From contig NZ_AQGU01000026.1 in the NCBI RefSeq assembly GCF_014905615.1, positions 248,001 to 312,000 on the forward strand: a stretch of DNA of 64,000 nucleotides, written 5' to 3'. A program made the translations under genes and the position numbers. A model generated the notes under the pieces. It saw only the letters and a program-made list of their open reading frames with translations. It had not been told where the DNA came from and ran no database searches. Source of the DNA: Pseudoalteromonas aliena SW19. Its GTDB lineage: Bacteria; Pseudomonadota; Gammaproteobacteria; Enterobacterales; Alteromonadaceae. Shown here piece by piece: positions 10,757 to 18,785 of this stretch (the first letter of the stretch is position 1; each line of letters starts with the position of its first letter).

Positions 10757-11622
10757 AATTAGCGCTAGGAACTGCACAGTTCGGTTTAAATTACGGTATT
10801 AGTAATGACCAAGGCCAAGTTAATTTTGATGAAATTAAGCAAATGCTCACTCTGGCTAAAGAATCCTGTATTACTACACTTGATACTGCTTTAGCATACG
10901 GAAATAGTGAAAAGAACATTGGCACGTCTGGTTTTAGCAATCACTTTTCAGTTATAACAAAAATATCCGCTAGCAGCCATTTGAGTATTGAAGAACAAGT
11001 ACAACTCAGCCTTTCTAATCTACAACGTGAAGAATTAGATGCTGTTTTATTTCATGATTTCGACCCTTTATTAAATAACGCAGGTAAAAATCACTTTAAG
11101 CAATTAGAAGCATTAAAAGACACTGGCATCATTAAACGTATAGGAGTGTCTGTTTATACTCCTGAGCAACTCAGTTTACTCAGTGACATGTATAATTTAG
11201 ACATAGTTCAAGCGCCATTGAACTGGCTAGATCAGCGTTTTATTCAACCCGAAGTAACGAATTTACTAATAAAGAAAAATATAAAATTGCACGCTCGTTC
11301 GATTTTTTTGCAAGGGCTGTTACTACAACCAGAAATTCAAAAGCGTGCTTATTTCTCTCAGTTCGGTCATATTTTTTCAAAATATAATGCAATTATTGAA
11401 GAGTTAGAATGCGATTACCTTACATTTGCAATGGCCATTGTTGCTCAAAAAACACCACATATTGAAAGTGCCGTAATAGGTTGTTGCTCAAAAAAACAAT
11501 TAACGCAATTAATTCAGCGCTACGCCGATGCTAAAAATCTAAAACTCCCTTCTGATGACGTTTTAAGCTCTTTAGCGACCTCTGAATTAGCGTTAATTAA
11601 CCCTTCTCTGTGGGTCAGTTAA
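10753..11622 (+). CDS. Aldo/keto reductase in the nonulosonic acid operon
   Basis: A 289-residue NAD(P)H-dependent oxidoreductase of the aldo/keto reductase fold. The catalytic tetrad is readable as Asp44 (TTLDTA), Tyr49 (AYG), Lys70 (VITKIS) and His101 (LFHDF). The stop/start overlap with pseC indicates co-translation. This enzyme is not part of the six-step core pseudaminic pathway. It probably reduces a keto sugar or side-chain precursor during tailoring, which is inference from context. Such reductases are often seen beside SpsF-like and class III aminotransferase genes in flagellar glycan loci. Confidence 0.82.
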   Translation: MKLALGTAQFGLNYGISNDQGQVNFDEIKQMLTLAKESCITTLDTALAYGNSEKNIGTSGFSNHFSVITKISASSHLSIEEQVQLSLSNLQREELDAVLFHDFDPLLNNAGKNHFKQLEALKDTGIIKRIGVSVYTPEQLSLLSDMYNLDIVQAPLNWLDQRFIQPEVTNLLIKKNIKLHARSIFLQGLLLQPEIQKRAYFSQFGHIFSKYNAIIEELECDYLTFAMAIVAQKTPHIESAVIGCCSKKQLTQLIQRYADAKNLKLPSDDVLSSLATSELALINPSLWVS

Positions 11623-11643
11623 GATACAGCTGGGATTAAACAT

Positions 11644-12408
11644 ATGATAAACGCCTTCATGCAAACCAGAGTTAGCTCTTCGCGCCTACCAAGCAAAGTA
11701 CTTAAGAACCTTCACGGTTTACCTATGTTTGTACAGCAAGCGAAACGAATACAGCAATGTAAAAAAATAGATAAACTGATTGTTATTACAAGCACTGAAA
11801 AAAGCGATGATATACTTGAAGTTATTTGTAAAGAAAACAATTTGTTGTGCTTTAGAGGCGATTTAAATAACGTACTTAGTCGCTATTATTATGCACAACT
11901 CGCTTACCCATGCGAGCACGCAGTTAGAGTGACTGCCGACTGCCCGGTTATAGACTCTGCACTTATAGATCATGTTATTAATGCGCACCTAATTAATAGC
12001 AATGATTACACAAGTAACTGCTTGAAAAGCACATTCCCAGATGGTCTTGATACGGAAGTCATCAGTAAACACGCACTCCTAGATGCTTATAAATACGCTA
12101 AAAAGCCCTCAGAGCTGGAGCATGTAACACCATATATACGTAATAATCCGCAAAAATATCAATTACAAAACATCCAAAGTGAGACTGATTTATCTAATCA
12201 CAGATGGACCGTTGATGAGCCTGAAGATTTTGCACTAATCTCTGCAATTTATGATCATTTATATACACAAAATCACTATTTTAATTATCAAGATATACTT
12301 CATTTACTCTCTTTGAAACCAGAACTGAGCTCTATCAATGCCCAATTCTCGCGTAATGAGGGAATGCTAAAATCATTAAAACAAGATAAAGAAGAAGGCT
12401 ATGAATAA
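11644..12408 (+). CDS. SpsF-like nucleotidyltransferase (candidate CMP-sugar synthetase)
   Basis: A 254-residue cytidylyltransferase-type protein. The N-terminal nucleotide-binding motif is QTRVSSSRLPSKVL (residues 7-20), typical of SpsF and CMP-KDO/NeuA-like transferases. VTADCPVIDS near residue 100 carries the metal-binding Asp. No other CMP-nonulosonate synthetase (PseF) is visible in the operon, so this protein may fill that step, or it may activate a separate substituent. The stop overlaps the next ATG by 8 bp. The activated substrate cannot be read from the sequence. Confidence 0.75.
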   Translation: MINAFMQTRVSSSRLPSKVLKNLHGLPMFVQQAKRIQQCKKIDKLIVITSTEKSDDILEVICKENNLLCFRGDLNNVLSRYYYAQLAYPCEHAVRVTADCPVIDSALIDHVINAHLINSNDYTSNCLKSTFPDGLDTEVISKHALLDAYKYAKKPSELEHVTPYIRNNPQKYQLQNIQSETDLSNHRWTVDEPEDFALISAIYDHLYTQNHYFNYQDILHLLSLKPELSSINAQFSRNEGMLKSLKQDKEEGYE

Positions 12409-13687
12409 TTATACTAACTCAGGGGAATGGCTACAAAGAGCTGAAAAAACGATCCCGCTTGGTTCTCAAACCTTCAGCAAAAGCAAAGTTGCATTTCCCC
12501 AAAATGCTGCCCCTTTATTTATTGAGCGAGGTTATGGCTCTAAAGTATGGGATGCCGATAACAACGAATACATTGATTTTGTTAACGGTTTACTGTCAAT
12601 ATCTTTAGGTTACTGTGATGCTGAAATAAACCAAGCTGTTATCAGTCAACTTGCTTTAGGTGTTACGTTTTCTCTTCCTCATAAACTCGAAATGGAAGTT
12701 GCTGAAGAGCTAGTAAAACTAATTCCTTGTGCAGAAATGGTGCGTTTTGGTAAAAATGGCAGTGACGCAACATCTGCAGCAATTCGATTAGCAAGAGCGT
12801 ATACAAAAAGAGAGCATGTTGCTGTTTGTGGTTATCACGGTTGGCAAGATTGGTATATTGGCTCCACAACCAGAAACTTAGGTGTTCCTGAATGTGTTAG
12901 AGCGCTTACCCATACTTTTACATACAATGACCTTGATTCATTAGAAAAACTCTTCAATGAGCACCCTGAACAGCTTGCTGCTGTAATTATGGAACCTATG
13001 AACGTTGCCTACCCAAAGCAAGGATTTCTTGAAGGAGTAAAAGCACTTTGTCAAAAATATGGCACTGTTCTCATTTTTGATGAAACTATTACAGGTTTTC
13101 GATTTGATTTACATGGCGCTCAGGGATTGTTTAATGTTACTCCTGATTTAGCAACTTTTGGCAAGGGTATGGCAAACGGGTTCCCTATTTCGGCTGTCGT
13201 AGGTAAACAAAAAATAATGTCGCTAATGGAAGACATCTTTTTTTCAGGCACCTTTGCAGGTGAAACAATGTCTTTAGCTGCGACCAAGGCGACATTAAAA
13301 AAAATGCAGGAAAAGGATGTGCTTACTCACATTCATCACTTAGGTGATAAATTAATAGCAGAACTCGACACGTTAATTTTAAAGCACAATGCACAACAAT
13401 GGCTAAGTACGGCAGGACATCCTGCGTGGTCATTTATCGTAATAAAAGATACCGCACACTATAGCTCGCTAGAATTAAAGTCATTATTTATTCAAGAGAT
13501 GTGCACTAGAGGTATTTTAATCGCAGGAAGTCATAACCTTAGTTATGCGCATACCTTGTGCGATATTGAAAAGCTCCTCAATGCATACGATGAAGTTATC
13601 GCCATTTTAGTTAACACCATAAAAACACAAAACCTTTATACTGTTTTTAAAGGCAAACTATTAGAGCCCGTTTTTAAGGTTAGATGA
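12401..13687 (+). CDS. Class III aminotransferase (glutamate-1-semialdehyde aminomutase-like)
   Basis: A 428-residue PLP enzyme of fold type I, class III. The PLP lysine is Lys255 in TFGKGMANGFP, and Asp227 (LIFDETITGF) contacts the pyridine nitrogen. It resembles HemL but sits in a sugar operon and overlaps the SpsF-like gene by 8 bp, so a role in heme synthesis is unlikely. It probably aminates a sugar or an acyl side-chain precursor. The last 40 residues lack recognisable motifs. An inverted-repeat element follows directly. Confidence 0.83.
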   Translation: MNNYTNSGEWLQRAEKTIPLGSQTFSKSKVAFPQNAAPLFIERGYGSKVWDADNNEYIDFVNGLLSISLGYCDAEINQAVISQLALGVTFSLPHKLEMEVAEELVKLIPCAEMVRFGKNGSDATSAAIRLARAYTKREHVAVCGYHGWQDWYIGSTTRNLGVPECVRALTHTFTYNDLDSLEKLFNEHPEQLAAVIMEPMNVAYPKQGFLEGVKALCQKYGTVLIFDETITGFRFDLHGAQGLFNVTPDLATFGKGMANGFPISAVVGKQKIMSLMEDIFFSGTFAGETMSLAATKATLKKMQEKDVLTHIHHLGDKLIAELDTLILKHNAQQWLSTAGHPAWSFIVIKDTAHYSSLELKSLFIQEMCTRGILIAGSHNLSYAHTLCDIEKLLNAYDEVIAILVNTIKTQNLYTVFKGKLLEPVFKVR

Positions 13688-13710
13688 ACGGCTAAAAAAA
13701 CCGCCCTTTA

Positions 13711-13871
13711 ATACCAACCGGCATAAATATTTGAACAATTTAACGAATTAAATCACTCTATAACGTTGTTAAAAATTTTTTATTTAGAACAACTAGATAT
13801 AAAAATTTTTGCCTAGTTACAGCGCAATTTCTTTATCATTAAATAAACCCCATATATAAGCCGATTGGTAT
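13711..13871. repeat. MITE-like element, family 3, copy 1
   Basis: A 161-bp AT-rich element between two sugar genes. Its ends are inverted repeats: ATACCAACCGGCATAAATAT on the left and the complement of ATACCAATCGGCTTATATAT on the right (3 mismatches in 20). The middle has an AAAAATTTTTTATTTAGAACAA block. Related sequence flanks the IS element near 44.1 and 45.9 kb. No ORF is present. Confidence 0.8.
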
Positions 13872-13898
13872 CATTAAATTTATCGAGGATAATAAAGC

Positions 13899-14570
13899 AT
13901 GAAAGTAGCAATAATCGTCGCCCATCCTGACGATGAAACACTCGGCTGTGGTGCCACAATCGCGAACCATATTGAAAAAGGTGATGAAATATATATTTTG
14001 ACGCTTTCTAATGGGGTTAGCTCACGTCAAGAGCATAACGAAGCAGACATTAAAACGCGGCAAACCGCTTTTTTAAATGCAACCCAACAATTAGGTATTT
14101 CACCTAACAATCTAACATCGTTGGATTTTCCAGATAATGAATTCGATACGGTATCACTGCTAAAAATAGCGCAAGCTATCGAACTATTTTTATCTAAAAA
14201 TATAATTACACGCGTGTATACCCATTATCATAGCGATTTAAATGTTGATCATCGAAAAACTTATGAAGCTGTTTTAACCGCTTGCAGGCCGCAACCCATG
14301 CAATCAGTAAAGCAAATATTTTGCTTCGAAACACTATCAAGCACTGAATGGGCAAGTCACCGTTACGAGGCATTCAAACCTAACTATTTTGTCAATATCG
14401 AGCATGTATTTAGTAAAAAAATAAAAGCTCTCACAGCTTATAAAGATGAAATGAGAGAAGCCCCACACACTCGAAGTATTGAGAATATTCAAGCACTCGC
14501 TAAATTTAGAGGTATGTGTGTAGGCACTCCACTTGCTGAAGCATTTTATATTGAACGCTTTATAGATTAG
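13899..14570 (+). CDS. PIG-L family deacetylase
   Basis: A 223-residue zinc-dependent N-deacetylase of the PIG-L/LmbE family. The zinc motif AHPDDE gives His9 and Asp12, and His118 in NVDHRK completes the site. Family members remove N-acetyl groups from GlcNAc-type sugars. In this operon it could deacetylate the nonulosonate or a precursor so that another acyl group, for example formyl, can be attached. That order is inference. Good ribosome site (GAGGA). Small repeat elements lie on both sides. Confidence 0.86.
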   Translation: MKVAIIVAHPDDETLGCGATIANHIEKGDEIYILTLSNGVSSRQEHNEADIKTRQTAFLNATQQLGISPNNLTSLDFPDNEFDTVSLLKIAQAIELFLSKNIITRVYTHYHSDLNVDHRKTYEAVLTACRPQPMQSVKQIFCFETLSSTEWASHRYEAFKPNYFVNIEHVFSKKIKALTAYKDEMREAPHTRSIENIQALAKFRGMCVGTPLAEAFYIERFID

Positions 14571-14610
14571 GCCTATTACGCTCATTATTAAATTGCGGTT
14601 TTAATATCTA

Positions 14611-14746
14611 ATACCAATTCGCTTAATTAAGTGGTCTATTTTGAAGCAAAAATTTCGTTATTTAGTTGTTCGTTATCAGAGATTTTTAACACCGTTAGCG
14701 CCAAGTTTAATCCCTCAAATTGATTAAGTATTATTACGATAGGTAT
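14611..14746. repeat. MITE-like element, family 3-related
   Basis: A 136-bp non-coding block bounded by ATACCAATTCGCTTAATTAAG on one side and, inverted, ATACCTATCGTAATAATACT on the other. The ends share only ATACC-AT-CG with family 3, so it is a related or degenerate element. It fills the spacer between the PIG-L gene and pseH. Confidence 0.55.
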
Positions 14747-14766
14747 AACTTAGGATAGAAAATAAA

Positions 14767-15243
14767 ATGATAACATTAAGGGAAGCCGAGCAAAGTGATT
14801 GCACTACTTTATACCATTGGGTTAATGATCCCGTTATTCGCAGCTGCGCATTAAACGACGCCCCAATTACCTTACAAAATCACTTAACTTGGTTTAATAA
14901 GCAACTAGTGTCTCTTAATAGTAAAATTTATATTGCATCCATTGACGGTAAACCCATCGGACAAGTCAGATTTAATCAAACAACTCTTAATACGTATGAA
15001 ATAGATACGCATTTATCTCCTTGCAGTAGAGGCAATGGTTACGGTAAAAAAATTTTAACACAAGCACTAAACCTAATAGAAAAGAGCATAGATAGTACAT
15101 TTATAGCGACTATTTTAATTGAAAATAAAGCATCTATTAAATTATTCGAAGCCTGTAATTTTAAACGAGAAAAAGAAACAACAATAGAAAATAAAAAATG
15201 TTTTATTTACATCCGTAAAGAGGCTCTAAAAGGTGAGCATTAA
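14767..15243 (+). CDS. pseH: GNAT N-acetyltransferase PseH
   Basis: Third-step enzyme of the pseudaminic pathway, acetylating the 4-amino group made by PseC. It has 158 residues and GNAT features: an N-terminal ITLREAEQSD strand-helix, the WVNDPVIR segment typical of PseH-like proteins and an acetyl-CoA loop near RGNGYGKKIL (about residues 91-100). It overlaps the next gene, pseG, by 11 bp, supporting the assignment, since pseH and pseG act in sequence and are sometimes fused. Confidence 0.88.
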   Translation: MITLREAEQSDCTTLYHWVNDPVIRSCALNDAPITLQNHLTWFNKQLVSLNSKIYIASIDGKPIGQVRFNQTTLNTYEIDTHLSPCSRGNGYGKKILTQALNLIEKSIDSTFIATILIENKASIKLFEACNFKREKETTIENKKCFIYIRKEALKGEH

Positions 15244-16345
15244 TATAAAAAAAAGTAATACCAAAACCCCGACTCGATTATTCAACATCGCTTTTAGAGT
15301 TGATTCTTCTTTAAATATTGGTTCGGGTCATGTGATGCGTTGCCTTACATTAGCGACGGCAATTAGCAAAGCTGCCAATGTTAATATCACTTTTTTCTGT
15401 CGCGATGCCATTGGCAATAGTAATGAAAATATAATCCAATCAGGGTTTGAGCTTGTAAAAATGGCTCCTCCAAAAAGTACCATCGACTTAAAAAACTACA
15501 GCTCATGGCTAGGTGCTAGTTTAGATGATGACAGCGAAGAGTTTTTACAATTAACGGCGGGGAAAAATTACGATTTAATCGTAATAGATCATTATGCTAT
15601 TGATACCCGTTGGCATAATAAAGTGAAAAGCATAACCAAAAAAATGATGGTTATTGACGACCTAGCAAATCGAAAACACAATTGTGACTTGTTATTAGAT
15701 CAAACCTACCAATGCCCAACAGTTAAATACAGACACTTGGTAAATAACCATACTCAACTACTACTTGGCTCAGACTTTGCTTTATTAAGACCTGAGTTTT
15801 TAGAGTTTCAAAAAGTCTCAATTGAAAAAAAAGAGCGCACCTTACTCATAATGTTTGGAGGAACAGATCCGGACAACTTGACTCTTCAAGTTTTAACGCT
15901 AGCAATAAAATTAAAATACTTTGAAAAAATTAATGTAATCCTAAATAGAACAGCAAAAAACGTAAAGTCAGTGTTTGACTTTGCACAATGCCATAAAAAA
16001 GTCTTTTTACATATATCGCCGAGCAATATTGCAGAGATCATGTCAACGGCAACATTAGCGATTGGTGCAGCAGGAACAACGTCATGGGAAAGGTGCGCTT
16101 TAGGCCTTCCTGCTGTTGTTATTGTACAGGCAGACAATCAGCGAGAGATCGCTAACGCGCTTCAATTAGCTGAAGTGATCCGCTTTATTTCAATAGCAGA
16201 GATTGAAGAAAAATTAATTAAAGAAGTTGAATTTTGGCAAAATAGATTAAAATTAAATAATGACGTTTATAAAAATTGCATTAGTATTTGTGATGGCAAA
16301 GGCAGTATAAGAGTCGCCAACGAAGTGCTCAAAATTATAAAATAG
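15233..16345 (+). CDS. pseG: UDP-2,4-diacetamido-2,4,6-trideoxy-L-altropyranose hydrolase PseG
   Basis: Cleaves UDP from the diacetamido sugar to release the free sugar for PseI. The protein has 370 residues with the GT-B-like fold of MurG relatives. The N-terminal FRVDSSLNIGSGHVMRC motif contains the presumed catalytic His33. Nucleotide-binding motifs are FGGTDPDN near 203 and GAAGTTSWERCALG near 285. The start is a GTG at 15233 inside the end of pseH. No ATG is available before the conserved motif, and about 17 residues precede it. Confidence 0.93.
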   Translation: MSINIKKSNTKTPTRLFNIAFRVDSSLNIGSGHVMRCLTLATAISKAANVNITFFCRDAIGNSNENIIQSGFELVKMAPPKSTIDLKNYSSWLGASLDDDSEEFLQLTAGKNYDLIVIDHYAIDTRWHNKVKSITKKMMVIDDLANRKHNCDLLLDQTYQCPTVKYRHLVNNHTQLLLGSDFALLRPEFLEFQKVSIEKKERTLLIMFGGTDPDNLTLQVLTLAIKLKYFEKINVILNRTAKNVKSVFDFAQCHKKVFLHISPSNIAEIMSTATLAIGAAGTTSWERCALGLPAVVIVQADNQREIANALQLAEVIRFISIAEIEEKLIKEVEFWQNRLKLNNDVYKNCISICDGKGSIRVANEVLKIIK

Positions 16346-16419
16346 CAATTAACCTGAAACTGAATAATTATTAATTTGACTATAGAGATCACATCTCTAA
16401 AACCGATAAGCGATTGAAC

Positions 16420-17097
16420 ATGAACAATTACGTTGTAGCTACAATTAAAGACTGGAATATTGCCCAATATAATAAACGCACGCCAGCTTACAATGGAAAT
16501 TGGCATTTAATTACTGACAAAAAAGAGCTCACTTATAGTCACTTAAAACACTTAAACCCCAAGTATATATTTTTTCCTCATTGGAGCTGGATTGTTCCTG
16601 AAGAAATAATTAACAACTTTAATTGCGTATGCTTCCATATGACTGATTTGCCTTATGGGCGGGGCGGAAGTCCAATGCAGAATTTAATTTCTCTTGGCCA
16701 TACCACCACAAAATTAAGTGCCCTAAAAATGGAAGAAAGTATAGATACAGGCCCTATTTACCTAAAAAGGCCTTTATCTTTGGAGGGCACCGCACAACAA
16801 ATATTTTTACGCTGTTCAGCCTTAACTTTTGATATGATTCAGTTTATTGTTAACGAAAATCCTGAAGTAACACCTCAAGAAGGGCCTGTAACAGCATTTT
16901 CAAGACGCAATCCAAGCCAAAGCGTTATTGATACGAACTTAGATCTGGATGCTATCTTTGATCATATTCGCATGTTAGATGCCGATAGTTATCCAAAAGC
17001 ATACATAAAACATGGAAAGTATAAGCTTGAGTTTACTAATGCCACAAAAAGCAACGGCGCTTTAACTGCCAATATAAAATTAACTTTATTTGAGTAA
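16420..17097 (+). CDS. Formyltransferase-like protein of the glycan operon
   Basis: A 225-residue protein of the methionyl-tRNA formyltransferase/sugar N-formyltransferase fold, shorter than Fmt and without its C-terminal tRNA domain. The active-site stretch reads FHMTDLPYGRGGSP, where Fmt has the NxH...LP pattern, and the conserved SIDTG keeps the catalytic Asp. The usual catalytic Asn is replaced by Cys (VCFH). The start is taken at the ATG (16420) rather than the TTG six bases upstream. It lies 2 bp before pseI. Transfer of a formyl group from 10-formyl-tetrahydrofolate to an amino sugar is the likely role, by inference. Confidence 0.78.
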   Translation: MNNYVVATIKDWNIAQYNKRTPAYNGNWHLITDKKELTYSHLKHLNPKYIFFPHWSWIVPEEIINNFNCVCFHMTDLPYGRGGSPMQNLISLGHTTTKLSALKMEESIDTGPIYLKRPLSLEGTAQQIFLRCSALTFDMIQFIVNENPEVTPQEGPVTAFSRRNPSQSVIDTNLDLDAIFDHIRMLDADSYPKAYIKHGKYKLEFTNATKSNGALTANIKLTLFE

Positions 17098-17099
17098 CA

Positions 17100-18155
17100 A
17101 TGAAAAATAAATTTGTAGAAATAAATGGTCGAAGAATAGGTTTAGATTATGAACCTTACATTGTTGCTGAGCTTTCAGCTAACCATAACGGCGATCTTAA
17201 AGAAGCCCTAAAAACAATCGAAGAAGCAGCTAAATGTGGAGCCGATGCGATAAAAATTCAATCATATACGCCAGATACAATGACTATCGACTGCGATAAA
17301 AACGAGTTTCAGATTAAAGGCGGGTTATGGGATGGTTATAATTTATATGAACTATATAAATGGGCTCACACCCCTTTTGAATGGCACTGTGCACTGTTTG
17401 AAAAAGCCAAAGAAGTCGGTATCACTATATTTTCAACACCGTTTGATGAAACAGCAGTGGAGTTGCTAGAAGAATTAAATACCCCAGCTTACAAAGTCGC
17501 CTCTTTCGAATTAACCGACCTACCTCTCATCAAGCGAATTGCTGAAACAGGTAAACCTATCATTATGTCTACAGGTATGGCTAATATCACAGAGATAGAA
17601 GAAGCGATTAGCACAGCAAGAGATAATGGTTGTGATGAACTGATTGTACTGCATTGCATAAGTGCTTACCCTGCGCCATTCGAGCAAGCTAATTTAGCGA
17701 CAATCGCGGATATTGCAACACGCTTTAACGTTATCACAGGCTTATCTGATCATACCTTAGGCACAACGGCAGCAATTGCCTCAGTTGCTTTAGGAGCATC
17801 CTTTATTGAAAAGCATTTTATTTTAGATAGATCTAAAAAAGGCCCTGACTCAGAATTTTCAATTGAGCCAGAGCAACTTAAATCAATTGTTAGCCAAAGC
17901 AAAGATGTGTACAAATCGATAGGTAATGCAGGGTATGAATTAAAATCAGCTGAAAGCGAAAATCTAAAATTTAGACGCTCTATTTATTTTATTGAAGATA
18001 TACCGGCAGGTACAATCATAACAAAAAAACACATAAAAAGAATACGCCCAGGCTACGGTCTGCCTTGTAAGTATTACGATACGCTGATTGGCAAAAAAGC
18101 CGCCGTAGATATAACAAGAGGAACAGCTGCTAAATGGGAATTTATTGATGAGTAG
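17100..18155 (+). CDS. pseI: Pseudaminic acid synthase PseI
   Basis: Condenses 2,4-diacetamido-2,4,6-trideoxy-L-altrose with phosphoenolpyruvate to form pseudaminic acid. The 351-residue NeuB-family protein has the N-terminal TIM barrel beginning AELSANHNG. The motifs IKIQSYTPDTMT and GLSDHTLGT are conserved in the family. A C-terminal antifreeze-like SAF domain starts near residue 290. It starts 2 bp after the formyltransferase gene and overlaps the downstream GNAT gene by 8 bp. The YTPDTMT form favours PseI over NeuB or LegI, but the distinction is by eye. Confidence 0.92.
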   Translation: MKNKFVEINGRRIGLDYEPYIVAELSANHNGDLKEALKTIEEAAKCGADAIKIQSYTPDTMTIDCDKNEFQIKGGLWDGYNLYELYKWAHTPFEWHCALFEKAKEVGITIFSTPFDETAVELLEELNTPAYKVASFELTDLPLIKRIAETGKPIIMSTGMANITEIEEAISTARDNGCDELIVLHCISAYPAPFEQANLATIADIATRFNVITGLSDHTLGTTAAIASVALGASFIEKHFILDRSKKGPDSEFSIEPEQLKSIVSQSKDVYKSIGNAGYELKSAESENLKFRRSIYFIEDIPAGTIITKKHIKRIRPGYGLPCKYYDTLIGKKAAVDITRGTAAKWEFIDE

Positions 18156-18723
18156 CCAAATTAAAATAACGAGTAATGAGACTAAAGATATATTTTTACA
18201 AAGTATATCTTTAGACGATGCGAATGAAAATTATGTTGCTTGGCTTAACGATCCTTTGGTAAATCAATACTTAGAAACTCGTTTTAGTAAACAAGATCTT
18301 AACTCAGTTAAGAGCTATATTTCTGCTAATTTAGATAATCCGCTTGAACAATTATTTACTATTAGAACAAGCAATAATAATAAGCACATTGGGAATATAA
18401 AAGTTGGAAGTATAAATAAGGTTCACAATATAGCTCAAGTGAGCCTGTTTATTGGCGAAAAAGAAAGTTGGGGAAAAGGCTATGCAAACCAAGCTATTAA
18501 GCTAATAAGCCAATATGCATTTAAAATATTACAGCTGCGTAAATTAACTGCGGGAGCTTACTCTTCCAATATAGGCAGCACAAAAGCATTTATAAAATCT
18601 GGATATAAGAATGAATGCACTTTAAAAGACCACTACTTATTAAATGATAAACCATGTGATTTAGTTCAGGTTTCTCTATTCAATGAAAGTAACCCCGAAG
18701 CGATAAAAATAGCGATTACTTAA
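18148..18723 (+). CDS. GNAT N-acetyltransferase (RimJ/RimL-like), end of glycan operon
   Basis: A 191-residue GNAT acyltransferase. It shows the WLNDPLVNQYL segment common to sugar-modifying RimJ-type enzymes and an acetyl-CoA loop at GEKESWGKGYANQAI. It starts at ATG 18148 within the end of pseI. A TTG three bases upstream is less likely. As the second GNAT in the operon it probably adds an acyl group to the finished nonulosonate or an intermediate. Its stop codon forms the loop of a long perfect hairpin that ends the operon. Confidence 0.82.
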   Translation: MSSQIKITSNETKDIFLQSISLDDANENYVAWLNDPLVNQYLETRFSKQDLNSVKSYISANLDNPLEQLFTIRTSNNNKHIGNIKVGSINKVHNIAQVSLFIGEKESWGKGYANQAIKLISQYAFKILQLRKLTAGAYSSNIGSTKAFIKSGYKNECTLKDHYLLNDKPCDLVQVSLFNESNPEAIKIAIT

Positions 18724-18736
18724 AGTAATCGCTATT
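18708..18736. terminator. Convergent terminator hairpin after the glycan operon
   Basis: A perfect 13-bp stem AATAGCGATTACT/AGTAATCGCTATT with a 3-base loop. The loop is the TAA stop of the upstream GNAT gene. No strong T run follows on either strand. It lies between two convergent genes and can act in both directions. Confidence 0.65.
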
Positions 18737-18785
18737 AATCTAAAATCTGGTTAATAAAACCACCAGCCCATTGAATAATAAAAGA

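Noticed and set aside
12401..13687. Glutamate-1-semialdehyde aminomutase (hemL)
   Set aside because: The fold fits, but the gene overlaps sugar genes on the same strand and is part of a nonulosonate operon, so a heme role is improbable.
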